This document shows positions 22,921 through 35,827 of a stretch of 64,000 nucleotides of DNA, piece after piece (positions within the stretch are counted from its first letter, which is position 1; each line of letters begins with the position of its first letter). Position numbers and translations under genes: made by a program. The DNA is taken from assembly GCA_037039925.1 (NCBI GenBank), contig JAXRKP010000044.1, forward strand, positions 452,344 through 516,343, given 5' to 3'. The notes beneath the pieces are model-generated. The model saw nothing but the letters and a program-made list of their open reading frames with translations. It did not search any database and was not told the origin of the DNA. Source of the DNA: Doris montereyensis. Taxonomy: Eukaryota; Mollusca; Gastropoda; Nudibranchia; Dorididae.

Positions 22921-23067
22921 ACCTTTATTAATCCTTTCAAGGAAATTATATTTGTGCTATCACAATTTCGGTTTGAAAAATAATAAAATACATCAATGTA
23001 TCTAAAAAAAAGTTAATAAAATCAAGGTTATCATGAAATGGATGAATTTTGGGGGAAATATATGTAT

Positions 23068-24145
23068 AAAGACACAAGGGTGAGTGAATAGATAGTATAA
23101 AGATACAAGGGTGAGTGAATAGATAGTATAAAGATACAAGGGTGAGTGAATAGATAGTATAAAGATACAAGGGTGAGTGAATAGATAGTATAAAGACACA
23201 AGGGTGAGTGAATAGATAGTATAAAGATACAAGGGTGAGTGAATAGATAGTATAAAGATACAAGGGTGAGTGAATAGATAGTATAAAGACACAAGGGTGA
23301 GTGAATAGATAGTATAAAGATACAAGGGTGAGTGAATAGATAGTATAAAGATACAAGGGTGAGTGAATAGATAGTATAAAGACACAAGGGTGAGTGAATA
23401 GATAGTATAAAGATACAAGGGTGAGTGAATAGATAGTATAAAGATACAAGGGTGAGTGAATAGATAGTATAAAGATACAAGGGTGAGTGAATAGATAGTA
23501 TAAAGATACAAGGGTGAGTGAATAGATAGTATAAAGATACAAGGGTGAGTGAATAGATAGTATAAAGACACAAGGGTGAGTGAATAGATAGTATAAAGAC
23601 ACAAGGGTGAGTGAATAGATAGTATAAAGATACAAGGGTGAGTGAATAGATAGTATAAAGATACAAGGGTGAGTGAACAGATAGTATAAAGATACAAGGG
23701 TGAGTGAACAGATAGTATAAAGATACAAGGGTGAGTGAACAGATAGTATAAAGATACAAGGGTGAGTGAACAGATAGTATAAAGATACAAGGGTGAGTGA
23801 ACAGATAGTATAAAGATACAAGGGTGAGTGAACAGATAGTATAAAGATACAAGGGTGAGTGAACAGATAGTATAAAGATACAAGGGTGAGTGAACAGATA
23901 GTATAAAGATACAAGGGTGAGTGAGCAGATAGTATAAAGATACAAGGGTGAGTGAACAGATAGTATAAAGATACAAGGGTGAGTGAATAGATAGTATAAA
24001 GATACAAGGGTGAGTAAACAGATAGTATAAAGATACAAGGGTGAGTGAACAGATAGTATAAAGATACAAGGGTGAGTGAATAGATAGTATAAAGATACAA
24101 GGGTGAGTAAACAGATAGTATAAAGATACAAGGGTGAGTGAACAG
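23068..24145. repeat. 31 bp minisatellite carrying a donor-like word
   Basis: About 35 units with core ATACAAGGGTGAGTGAATAG followed by ATAGTATAAAG. Every unit has AGGGTGAGT, identical to the exon 3 splice donor. Units with AATAG fill the first half and units with AACAG the second, with the change near 23672. GACAC variants recur every third unit around 23193-23380. With 31 bp units and no minus-strand stop, all three minus frames are open for over 1 kb, which is not evidence of coding. Confidence 0.96.
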
Positions 24146-24449
24146 CGACGAATCAATATACATATTCAATAACCAAAGACAAATCTGCCAAGCCTCATAC
24201 ACATTCATCATTTAGAACGCAGACGATCTACCGAAAGACACGTTTAAAACGTACGAAAATAGACAACTGCTGTAAGACTCCGAGGGTCAGGCCAAGCAAT
24301 TTGTGTTTCATCAGACGACAAGTAAATGCGGGACTCACGCAATTACTGAATCGTAATGAAGAGTACGGTAATGAATATGAGGTGGAACTCGGAGACTTGT
24401 GAAAAGATGAAAGCACAAGAAAATGAAGGGAATAACCAAAGAGCCACGG

Positions 24450-24700
24450 CGTACCTAGCTCAGTTTCTATAGCGTGAAGCTGAGCAGACGATACGTATCA
24501 CCTCCTAGACTGGACACCAGTCTGGCACAGGTTTTTACTGCCAAGCTAGTGTGTAGATCCATTTTGCACCTGGGTTGAGTTGGGAGAAGACGTGTTAAGT
24601 GTCTTTCCCAAGGAACACAACGTCGAACCTAGTTTTGCCAGGATTCCAACGCGATACCTGATGATCCCAACGCTCGGCCACCGACACCAAGAAAAAATGC
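24450..24700 (-). mobile_element. SINE-like dispersed element
   Basis: On the minus strand a tRNA-like head is suggested by the complement of CCCAACGCTCGGCCACCG (A box) and of AGGATTCCAACGCGATACC (B box). The body holds the block AAGTGTCTTTCCCAAGGAAC, a type of conserved block common in invertebrate dispersed repeats. A second tRNA-like word (CCTAGCTCAGTTTCTATAGC) on the plus strand at about 24456 suggests two elements meet here. Confidence 0.45.
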
Positions 24701-24892
24701 AGCCACTTACATTTTTTGTTCGTATCTTTTCCTTAATCCTCATCACAGTAGTCTAATGAGACAATCTGTTTAATTCTGAAATCCAAAGAGGTAGTCACCA
24801 GCTTTTCCCCTCAATTGCAACACAACCCAATATCATTTTTGAAGAGAAAATAAGAAAGGAAGAGAAAAATCAATCATATACTAAGTAATAGC

Positions 24893-25725
24893 TCACAGTA
24901 TGATAAACCTTAAAGTCCCCTTATATAGCTTTTGTTTGGTAGGTGACATTTATAAACAGCACACTATGATAAACCTATAAAGTCTCCTTATATAGATTTT
25001 GTTTGGTAGGTGACATTTATAAACAGCACACTATGATAAACCTTAAAGTCTCCTTATATAGATTTTGTTTGGTAGGTGACATTTATAAACAGCACACTAT
25101 GATAAACCCTAAAGTCCCCTTATATAGCTTTTGTTTGGTAGGTGACATTTATAAACAGCACACTATGATAAACCCTAAAGTCTCCTTATATAGCTTTTGT
25201 TTGGTTGGTGACATTTATAAACAGCACACTATGATAAACCCTAAAGTCTCCTTATATAGCATTTGTTTGGTAGGTGACATTTATAAACAGCACACTATGA
25301 TAAACCCTAAAGTCTCCTTATATAGCTTTTGTTTGGTAGGTGACATTTATAAACAGCACACAATGATAAACCCTAAAGTCCCCTTAGCTTTTGTTTGGTT
25401 GGTGACATTTATAAACAGCACACTATGATAAACCTAAAGTCCCCTTATATAGCTTTTGTTTGATAAGTGACATTTATAAACAGCACACTATGATAAACCT
25501 TAAAGGCCCCTTATATAGCTTTTGTTTCATAGGTGACATTTATAAACAGCACACTATGATAAACCCTAAAGTCCCCTTAGCTTTTTTGTTTGGTTGGTGA
25601 CATTTATAAACAGCACACTATGATAAACCTTAAAGTCTCCTTAGCATTTGTTTGGTTGGTGACATTTATAAACAGCACACTATGATAAACCTTAAAGTCC
25701 CCTTAGCATTTGTTTTTGACATTTA
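24893..25725. repeat. 66 bp minisatellite
   Basis: About 12 units with core GGTGACATTTATAAACAGCA followed by CACTATGATAAACC and CCTTATATAGCTTTTGTTTG. Some units lack the TATATAG piece. Since 66 is a multiple of three, one frame is open over six units (22-residue repeats), which I treat as chance. From 25726 to about 26150 unique sequence without recognisable genes follows. Confidence 0.95.
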
Positions 25726-26154
25726 TAAACGTGGAACAGGAAATAATTTGATTTTTAATGTCGCACGACGAAAGGAACATCAAACCCTGTCAATAATCGT
25801 GCGTCCAACTGTGGGGGGGAATATAGCTCCCTCTCAACCAACAGGTTTGTTTAGGTAGTGAATGACATTTATCCCATTGGAGACAGAACCAGATCATAAC
25901 ACTATATGCACGTTAAAGATTTGGCTTTTACAGGGCAGTCCTTATACAACAAAACGTTCTACCAAAAACTCACAGAAAATATTGTTAATAACTCCAAGTC
26001 ACAACGTCACGCAGAAGTGTGAAAAAAACCTGTGTTAAGTAAGTGCGAGGTTGACCTCATTCTCAGTTGTTAAATGGGTTCTAGTATCACATGAGATCTT
26101 TTCACGACAGGAAATTGTAAGCTCAGGTTATGCAATTTATTCCCACTTCTTCTT

Positions 26155-29100
26155 GTCATCAACACATACCTTCATCTACTGTCAACCATGTCACTCTATA
26201 CGACTCTATTCCTTCATCTAAGTCAACCATGTCACTTATACGACTTTTTTTCATCTGGTCAACATTTATAATTCCTTCATCACTGTCAACACTCTATGAT
26301 ACGAAACCTTCATCTAACTGTCAACCATGTCACTCTATACAACTCTATTTATTTCATGACCATTCTAACTGTCAACCATGTCACTCTATGACTCTATACC
26401 TTCATCTAACTGTCAACCATGTCACTCTATATGACTCTATACATGACTCTATAATCTAACTGTCAACCATGTCTCTATATCTATACAACTCTATACCTTC
26501 TCTATAGACTCATTTCTTCATTAACTGTCAACCATGTCACTCTATATGAATACGACTCTATACCTTCATCTAACTGTCAACCATGTCACTCTAATGACTC
26601 TATACGACTCTATTTTCTAACTGTCAACCATGTCACTCTATATGACTCTAAACTCTATACCTTCATCTAAAACCATGTCACTCTATAGCAACTCTATACC
26701 GTCATCAACTGTCAACCATGTCACTCTATATGACTCTATACGACTCTATACCTTCATCTAACTGTCAACCATGTCACTCTATATGACTCTATTCTTACAA
26801 CTCTATTTCTTCATCTAACTGTCAACATGTCACTCTATATGACTCTATACGACTCTATACCTTCATCTAACTGTCAACCATGTATATGACTCTATACGAC
26901 TCTATTCCTTCATCTAACTGTCAACCATGTCACTCTATACGGAGACATGATCTATACGAAACCTTCAGGACTGTCCATGTCACTCATGACTCTATACGAC
27001 TCACCTTCATCTAACTGTCAACCATGTCACTCTAACGATCTATACCTTCATCTGACTGTCAACCATGTCACTCTATCTACGGCTATTCCTTCATCTAACT
27101 GTCAACATGTCACTCTATACGTTCTACTTCATCTAACTGTCAACCATGTCACTCTATAAACTCTATTTCTTCATCTAACTGTCAACCAAGTCACTCAACG
27201 TCACATATCAGACTCTATTTCTTCATCTGTGTCAACCAAATAACTCTATTTCTTCATCTAACTGTCAACCATGTACAACTCTATTTCTTCATCTAACTGT
27301 CAACCACTCTATACGACTTCATCTAACTTCAACCATGTACTAACTGTATTTCTTATCAACTTCATCTAACCATACGCTTCATCTAACTGTCAACCATGTC
27401 AAATGAGACTCTATTTTCATCGACTGGAAATTGTACTCTATGACTCTATACCTTCATCTATGTCAACCATGGCACTCTATACGACTCTATTCCTTCATCT
27501 AACTGTCAACCATGTCACTCATATGACTCTATACCTTCATCTGACTGTCAACCATGTCACTCTATACGACTCTATTCCTTCATCTAACTGTCAACCATGT
27601 CACTCTATACAACTCTATTCCTTCATCTAACTGTCAACCATGTCACTCTATACGACTCTATTCCTTCATCTAACTGTCAACCATGTCACTCTATACAACT
27701 CTATTCCTTCATCTAACTGTCAACCATGTCACTCTATACGACTCTATTCCTTCATCTAACTGTCAACCATGTCACTCTATATGACTCTATACGACTCTAT
27801 GTCAACCTTCATCTAACTGACTCAACTTCATCATGTCACTCTATATGACTCTATACGACTCTATTCCTTCATCTAACTGTCAACCATGTCATTCTATACG
27901 ACTCTATTCCTTCATCTAACTGTCAACCATGACTCTATATGACTCTATTCCTTCATCTAACTTCATCTATAACTCTATTCCTTCATCTAACTGTCAACCA
28001 TGTCACTCTATACGACTCTATTCCTTCATCTATACGACTCAACCATGTCTATACGACTCTATCGACTCTATATACTTCATCTAACTGTCAACCATGTCTA
28101 TTCGACTCTATTCCTTCATCTAACTGTCAACCATGTCACTCTATATCGACTCTATTACGTCGAACTCTATCAACCATGACTCTATACGACTCTCTATATC
28201 TAACTCAACCATGTCACTCTATACGACTCTATTCCTTCATCTAACTGTCAACCATGTCACTCTATACGACTCTATTCCTTCATCTAACTGTCAACCATGT
28301 CACTCTATACGACTCTATTCCTTCATCTATCAACTGTCTCTATGTCGACTCTATACGACTCTATTCCTTCATCTAACTGTCAACCATGTCACTCTATACG
28401 ACTCTATTCCTTCATCTAACTGTCAACCATGTCATTCTATACGACTCTATTCCTTCATCTAACTGTCAACCATGTCACTCTATACGACTCTATTCCTTCA
28501 TCTAACTGTCAACCATGTCACTCTATACGACTCTATTCCTTCATCTAACTGTCAACCATGTCACTCTATCGACTCTATTCCTTCATCTAACTGTCAACCA
28601 TGTCATTCTAACTCGACTCTATGTCAACCTTCATCTAACTGTCAACCATGTCACTCTATACGACTCTCTATTCCTTCATCTAACTGTCAACCATGTCACT
28701 CTATACGACTCTATTCCTTCATCTAACTGTCAACCATGTCACTCTATTCTATAAGACTCTAATAACTGACTCTATTCCTTCACTCTAACTTCTGTCAACC
28801 ATGTCACTCTATTCGACTCTATTTCTTCTATCTAACTGTCAACTCATGTCACTCTATACGATCGACTCTATTCCTTCATCTAACTGTCAACCATGTCACT
28901 CTATTCAACTCTATTCCTTCATCTGACTGTCAACCATGTCACTCTATACGACTCTATACGACTCTATACGACTGTCAACTCTATACGACTCTATTCGACT
29001 CTATTCCTTCATCTAACTGTCAACCATGTCACTCTATACGACTCTATTATGACTCTGACTGACTCAACCACGTCACTCTATTCGACTATTCTTCATCTAA

Positions 29101-29200
29101 CTCAACCATGACTCTATACGACTCTATCCGACTCTGTATATGACTCTATACGACTCTATACGACTCTATACGACCTTACGATCTAACTGTCAACCATGTC
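26155..29200. repeat. 43 bp minisatellite, left block
   Basis: Dozens of units with core TTCATCTAACTGTCAACCAT followed by GTCACTCTATACGACTCTA. The first 1.3 kb is badly broken into partial units. From about 27530 to 28740 many units are intact. The same array resumes in the same orientation at 31970-33480. Confidence 0.94.
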
Positions 29201-29757
29201 ACTCTACCATGACTATTCCTTCATCTAACTGTCAACCATGACTCTATACTCTATACGACTCTATATGACTCTATACGACTATGACTCTATACGACTCTAT
29301 ACGACTCTTACGATTCTATACGACTCTATATGACTCTATACGACTCTATATGACTCTATACGACTCTATACAACTCTATACGACTCTATACGACTCTATA
29401 TGACTCTATACGACTCTATACGACTCTATATGACTCTATATGACTCTATACGACTCTATACGACTCTATACGACTAACTGTACGACTCTATGTCAACTCT
29501 ATACGACTATATACGACTCTATACAACTCTCATACGACTCTATACGACTCTATACGACTCTATACGACTCTATACGACTCTATTCGACTCTATACGACTC
29601 TACGACTCTATACGACTCTATACGACTCTATTACGACTCTATACTGACTCTATACGAATCTATATGACTCTATACGACTCTATACGACTCTATACGACTC
29701 TATATGACTCTATACGACTATATGACTCTATACGACTCTATATGACTCTATATAAGA
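29201..29757. repeat. 10 bp satellite, left block
   Basis: Units of CTCTATACGA (or CTCTATATGA). The 10-mer is contained in the 43 bp unit, so this block looks like a local expansion of part of that unit. It ends at the LINE relic. Confidence 0.95.
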
Positions 29758-29959
29758 TAAGATAAGAAGAATATTTATATATGCGCCTTATCTCAGTAAG
29801 AGCTCATAGACTCTATACAACATTACAAGACTCTGTACAAACTCTATGATTACGACTCAGGCTATGGCATGCTACTCTGGCTAAAACATTTTACGATAAA
29901 ATAGATGCATCAATAAAAAATAGACTCTATCGACAATCAATTCAGTAAAAGCACGTAAT

Positions 29960-31085
29960 TCAATAAAATTCATCTAAATATGTTGGAGAAGTAGTGGGTC
30001 TTCAAGCGAGATTTCAAGTATATTCAAAGACTCTGCAGACTGGACGTCCCATGGTAAAATGTTCCAAATTTTGGCTGCTTGTGTTTGTAGGGCCCTATCT
30101 CCGAAAGTCTTAAGTTTAGTTTTGGGTGTTTGTATCATTTTCTTGCTCGCTGAGCGCAGTGATCTAACTTTGGTGTGTATTTAGGAACTAACTCTTTTAA
30201 GTAGACTGGAAAGTCAGCCTCGTGCAGGCATTGGTACGTGATTGTAGCTATCTTGTAAGTCAATGTCACTCGGGATTTTTATTGGGAGCCAGTGTAGACT
30301 CTTTAACTCTATATATGGCGTAATGTGTTCTCTATTCCTTTTGAAACTTCCATAACTAATCTGGCGGCATTGTTTTGTATTATCTGCAGTTTCTTGATTT
30401 GTGTCAGTCAAAGTCACGACCTATTCAGAGAATTGCAGTAATCAATTCTTGAAAGGACAAATGAGCAAATTAATTTGTTTGTTGCTTCAGGAGTGATGTA
30501 TTTTCTGATATGACATATTCTTTTTAATTCCAGATAGCAAACTTTTCTCAAATGTGAGATATGGTCTTCCATGGACATGGTACAATCCATGATAACTCCT
30601 AAATTTCTTACTTTTTTTGACAACAGGAATTTCTTCGTCACAGAATTTAACATATCTTATTTAGCGACTTCTACTTTGGACTCTTACGACTTCCTATTGC
30701 TATAACTTCATGTTTTGTTCTCATTTAACTTTCAATTTATTGGATGTCATCCACGAAGAAATCTGGGTGGCGCAATCATTAACGGGAAGTTATGACAGAT
30801 GGCAGTCCGGATATTTCAGCAGACTTATAGAGCTGAGTGTCGTCGACTCTAGCGTAAATGTGGTAATTAAAATGATGTTGATTGATGATGTTGTGTATTG
30901 GTTGTGCGTACAAACTCTATAAAAAAAGACTTGACGACTCCAGAACGACGACTCTGGGGCACACCAAAATGAAGAACAAAATACTTTTTGATAGCTTTCC
31001 ATGGACTCATACAGCTTGCTTTCTATTGCTGATGTACGAACTGAACCATTCCAGAGCAGTGCCTTTGATGCCTATAAAAAGATAA
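29960..31085 (-). pseudogene. LINE relic: reverse transcriptase, degraded
   Basis: Read on the minus strand from 31085 downward the blocks appear in canonical RT order. They are GIKGTALEWFSSYISNRKQA, GVPQ (near 30965), a YADD box with two extra residues (IYARVDDTQLYKS near 30855), then SSWMTSNKLKVK, NLGVIMDCTMSMEDHISHLR and SLHWLPIK (near 30290). A terminal segment KTFGDRALQTQAAKIWNILP follows. This is the RT and post-RT part of a LINE of the CR1/L2-like kind, unlike the LINE at 15.6 and 35.2 kb. Frames change many times, and several breaks coincide with inserted ACTCTAT or CGACTCT words from the flanking satellite. It splits the 10 bp array. Confidence 0.88.
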
Positions 31086-31104
31086 CTCTAAACGTTTACG
31101 AAGA

Positions 31105-31970
31105 ACTCTATACGACTCTATATGACTCTATATGACTCTATATGACTCTATACGACTCTATATGACTCTATATGACTCTATACGACTCTATATGACTCTA
31201 TATGACTCTATACGACTCTATATGACTCTATATGACTCTATACTATGACTCTATACGATATGACTCTATATGACTCTATACGACTCTATATGACTCTATA
31301 CGACTCTATATGACTCTATACGACTCTATACGACTCTATACGACTCTATACAACTATGACTCTATAACTCTATACGACTCTATTCGACTCTATACGACTC
31401 TATACGACTCTATACGACTCTATACGACTATACGACTCTATACGACTCTATACGCCTCTATACGACTCTATACGACTCTATACGACTCTATACGACTCTA
31501 TTCGACTCTATACGACTCTATACGACTCTGTACGACTCTATACGACTCTATACGACTCTATACGACTCTATATGACTCTATACGACTCTATACGACTCTA
31601 TTACGACTCTATATGACTCTATACGACTATACGACTCTATACGACTCTATATGACTCTATATAACTCTATACGACTCTATATGACTCTATATGACTCTAT
31701 ATGACTCTATCGACTCTATATGACTCTATATGACTCTATACTACTCTATATTACTCTATATGACTCTATACGACTCTATATGACTCTATATGACTCTATA
31801 CGACTCTATATGACTCTATATGACTCTATACGACTCTATAATGACTCTATACGACTCTATATGACTCTATACGACTCTATACGACTCTATACGACTCTAT
31901 ACGACTCTATACAACTTGTATAACTCTATACGACTCTATACGACTCTATACGACTCTATACGACTCTATT
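31105..31970. repeat. 10 bp satellite, right block
   Basis: About 85 units of CTCTATACGA/CTCTATATGA in the same orientation as the left block. A TATGA-rich subregion (31110-31310) is followed by a TACGA-rich one. Confidence 0.96.
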
Positions 31971-33485
31971 CCTTCATCTAACTGTCAACTATGTCACTCT
32001 ATACGACTCTATACGACTCTATTCCTTTATCTAACTGTCAACCATGTCACTCTATACAACTCTATTCCTTCATCTAACTGTCAACCATGTCACTCTATAC
32101 AACTCTATTCCTTCATCTAACTGTCAACCATGTCACCTATACAACTCTATTCCTTTATCTAACTGTCAACTGTCACTCTATACACTCTATTTCTTCATCT
32201 GATGTCAACTCTATACGACTCTATTCCTCTATCTATTCCGTCAACTAACTGTCAACCATGTCACTCTATACAACTCTATTCCTATCAACTGACTGTCAAC
32301 CATGTCACTCTATACAACTCTATTCCTTCATCTGACTGTCAACCATGTCACTCTATACGACTCTATTCCTTCATCTAACTGTCAACCATGTCACTCTATA
32401 CGACTCTATTCCTTCATCTGTCAACTGTCAACCATGTCACTCTATACGACTCTATTCCTTCATCTAACTGTCAACCATGTCACTCTACTCTAACTCTATT
32501 CCTTCAACTAACTATCACTCTATACAACTCTATTCCGTCAACTAACTGTCAACCATGTCACTCTTCATCTCTCTATACGACTCTATTCCTTCATCTGACT
32601 GTCAACCATATCACTCTATACTGACTCTATACGACTCTATTCCTTCATCTAACTGTCAACCATGTCACTCTATACGACTCTATTCCTTCATCTAACTGTC
32701 AACCATGTCACTCTATACAACTCTATTCCTTCATCTAACTGTCAACCATGTCACTCTATACGACTCTATTCCTTCATCTGACTGTCAACCATGTCACTCT
32801 ATACGACTCTATTCCTTTATCTTCAACTGTCAACCATGTCACTCTATACTGACTCTATTCCTATTTTCATCTGACTGTCAACCATGTCACTCTATACGAC
32901 TCTATTCCTTCATCTAACTGTCAACCATGTCACTCTATACGACTCTATTCCTTCATCTAACTGTCAACCATGTCACTCTATACGACTCTATTCCTTCATC
33001 TAACTGTCAACATACAACTCTATTCCTTCATGTACGACTCTATACGACTCTATTCCTTCATCCGACTGTCAACATGTCACTCTATACGACTCTATTCCTT
33101 CATCTAACTGTCAACCATGTCACTCTATACGACTCTATTCCTTCATCTAACTGTCAACCATGTCACTCTATACGACTCTATTCCTTCATCTAACTGTCAA
33201 CCATGTCATGTCACTCTATACTCTATTCCTTCATCTACTGTCAACCAACTCTATACAACTCTATTCCTTCATCTGACTGTCAACCATGTCACTCTATACA
33301 ACTCTATTCCTTCATCTGACTGTCAACCATGTCACTCTATACGGCTCTATTCCTTCATCTGACTGTCAACCATGTCACTCTATACAACTCTATTCCTTCA
33401 TCTGACTGTCAACCATGTCACTCTATACGACTCTATTCCTTTATCTGACTGTCAACCATGTCACTCTATACGACTCTATTTCTCC
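31971..33485. repeat. 43 bp minisatellite, right block
   Basis: About 33 units of the same 43 bp sequence as at 26155-29200, better preserved, with AACTCTA/GACTCTA and CTAACTG/CTGACTG variants. Confidence 0.96.
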
Positions 33486-33569
33486 ATGTTATCGGATCTA
33501 ATGATTTGGTCAGAACTACACGTAGATCTTATCCCGTGTTGGGGACAAAAAGGTTTTCAATTAAGTTCT

Positions 33570-33765
33570 AAGCTGGAAAGAAAATTTTGGGTTAAGACAA
33601 AGTGGAAGGGAAATTTTGGGTTAAGACAAAGTGCAAGGGAAATTTTGGGTTAAGACAAAGTGCAAGGGAAATTTTGGGTTAAGACAAAGTGGAAGGGAAA
33701 TTTTGGGTTAAGACAAAGTGGAAGGGAAATTTTGGGTTAAGACAAAGTGCAAGGGAAATTTGTGT
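33570..33765. repeat. 29 bp minisatellite
   Basis: Seven units with core GGGAAATTTTGGGTTAAGAC followed by AAAGTGCAA or AAAGTGGAA. It is short and very uniform. From 33766 to about 34540 the sequence is unique, with GTT-rich and G-rich patches and no gene seen. Confidence 0.95.
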
Positions 33766-34544
33766 CGCACGTGGACCGAATTGTGTTTTGTTTTTGTTTT
33801 GTTTTTTTGTTGTTGTCTTTAAAAAAAAAGGTATTTTCTTGTTGTTGTTACTGTTGTTGTTGTTAGTTTTTTTGTTGTTATCAGTTGTTTTGTTTTGGGT
33901 TTTTGTTTTGGGAGCGGTTGATTGGAGCTAGTTTTTTCCCGGGGGGGGGGTCCATGGGGAGGGGATGGGGGATGGGGGTTAGATAGGACTATTTATGACT
34001 ATGAATCTGATAGTTATTATTACACGACAGGGCAATGTGGAATTAGGATAACATAATACCCAGCAGACCAATTAGGTAATTCGATTCGTTGGTTAGCTAG
34101 TGTGTGTTCAGTCCCCCATTCCCTTGTAAAAAAACGACTTTGCAGTTAAACAATCTGATTTGTGGTTGTTCTGGAGTCCAGATTTTTATCCGATCAGAAT
34201 ACTAGAATACATTGCAGGCTTACAAAGCGATTTGTGGTTGGACACTCTTGATGAACCGTTCTGAATCCTAGCGGTTTACTAGTAACTATTCTTCCTATTG
34301 CTATTGAATATGGGAATCTATGTTTATAACAATACATTTTTATTTACATCATTGTCTGTCTTTTTGGGGTTTTTTTCTCGTTTATCACATTCAGTTTTCT
34401 TCTCTGTTATACATTTTTCTTCTTTTCTTGATGAGTGAGGCTCTCTGTCAAAAAGTGTTCTTTCACTTTATTTTCCTTTATTTTCTTTCGTCCTACGTCA
34501 CAGAATCAAAAATAAATATGAAAAAATAATATAAACATCGAGAA

Positions 34545-34830
34545 CATTTTTATAGCTCCATTTCTCATATAAACATGCTCTGTGCGCTTCTCGAGAAAAT
34601 CCACACATTTTTATAACTCCATTTCTCATATAAACATGCTCTGTGCGCTTCTCGAGAAAATTCACACATTTTTATAGCTGCACTTCTCATATAATCATGC
34701 TCTGGGCGCTTCTCGAGAAAAAAAATTTTATAACATATTTCATGAGATGAAAACGTCGAAAACATATATGAACATTTTTCATGACGTGATGAAAACGTAG
34801 ACAACATATGTGAACATTTTCTATAACAGC
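34545..34830. repeat. 61 bp and ~43 bp short tandem blocks
   Basis: Three units of about 61 bp contain CATATAAACATGCTCTGTGC and CTTCTCGAGAAAA. They are followed by two to three shorter units with GATGAAAACGT and CATATATGAACATTTT. No gene was recognised. Confidence 0.8.
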
Positions 34831-34924
34831 AGTTGCTAATGAATATTATGAATATTAATGAATTGGTTGTTATGTTCATCTACATCTACTTTCAGTTCTG
34901 TCTTTGTCTTCCCTTCTTGTCTCT

Positions 34925-35195
34925 ATTTTCCATTTTCGATCTGACTTTTCAATGCTTTTACATTCTGCCTCTGCTTCCCACTTTTCTTTCCCTTTTCGAT
35001 GCTACTTATCGATTTGTCTGCGTTTTGCCCCTGTTTCCGCTTCTCTTTCCCTTTTCGATGATACTTATCGATTTGTCTACGTTCTGCCTCTGTTCCCGCT
35101 TATCTTTCCCTTTTCGATTTTACTTATCGATTTGTCTAAGTTCTGCCTCTGTTCTTGCTTCGATTTTACTTATCCTTTCCTTTTCAATCCTTCTT
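34925..35195. repeat. 58 bp minisatellite, left part
   Basis: Four to five units with core TTTTCGATTTTACTTATCGA followed by TTTGTCTACGTTCTGCC and CTCTGTTCCCGCTTC. One further unit lies at 38480-38545 on the far side of LINE copy 2, so the LINE interrupts this array. Confidence 0.88.
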
Positions 35196-35827
35196 TCTTT
35201 CTTTCTTTATCAGTTCCCATTTTACCTTTCGGTGTATGTGTTCAGATGCCCGAGATGACCTTTCTCCAGGATGCCCTGTCCTGACATTTTCTGTTTCCTT
35301 CCAAAAAGTTAATTTTCTATGCTTCAATGCCTCTTTTATAACTTCTTCCCACTTTTTCCGAGGTCTGCCTTTTGGTCTTTTACCTTGGGCTTTAGCACTG
35401 TAACCGATTTAGCTATTTTAGTGTCATTCATTCTGTTAACATGCCCAAATTATCTCAATTGATTTATTTCTATCTTAGTTTTTATGCCATCTACTTTGGC
35501 TTGATCTCTTATTGTTGTGTTTCTGATTTTGTCCCTTTTGGTTCTCCCTACTACTCTTTTTAGATACTTCATTTCAGCTGCCTGTACTCTACTGTATTCT
35601 CTACTGTCTAAGGTCCATGTTTCGCTGCCATAGAGGAGAGTAGGACAATAAACGATATTGTATACTGCCATTTTGGTTTTTGTTGACAATTCTTGCTTAC
35701 CTATAAATGCCTTTCCTAGATGGTTATATATTGCACTTGCTTTTTGGATTCTCTGGCTGATTTCGTCTCTTAATTTTCCTTCTGAGTTAATCTTTACTCT
35801 TAGGGTAATTATAGTTTTGAACTTGTT

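Noticed and set aside
22946..24211. Three overlapping minus-strand frames of 366-421 codons
   Set aside because: All three frames are open only because the 31 bp unit has no minus-strand stop. A real gene would show one favoured frame.
24995..25428. 22-residue-repeat protein in the 66 bp array
   Set aside because: The unit length is a multiple of three and the frame is lost wherever a unit has an indel.
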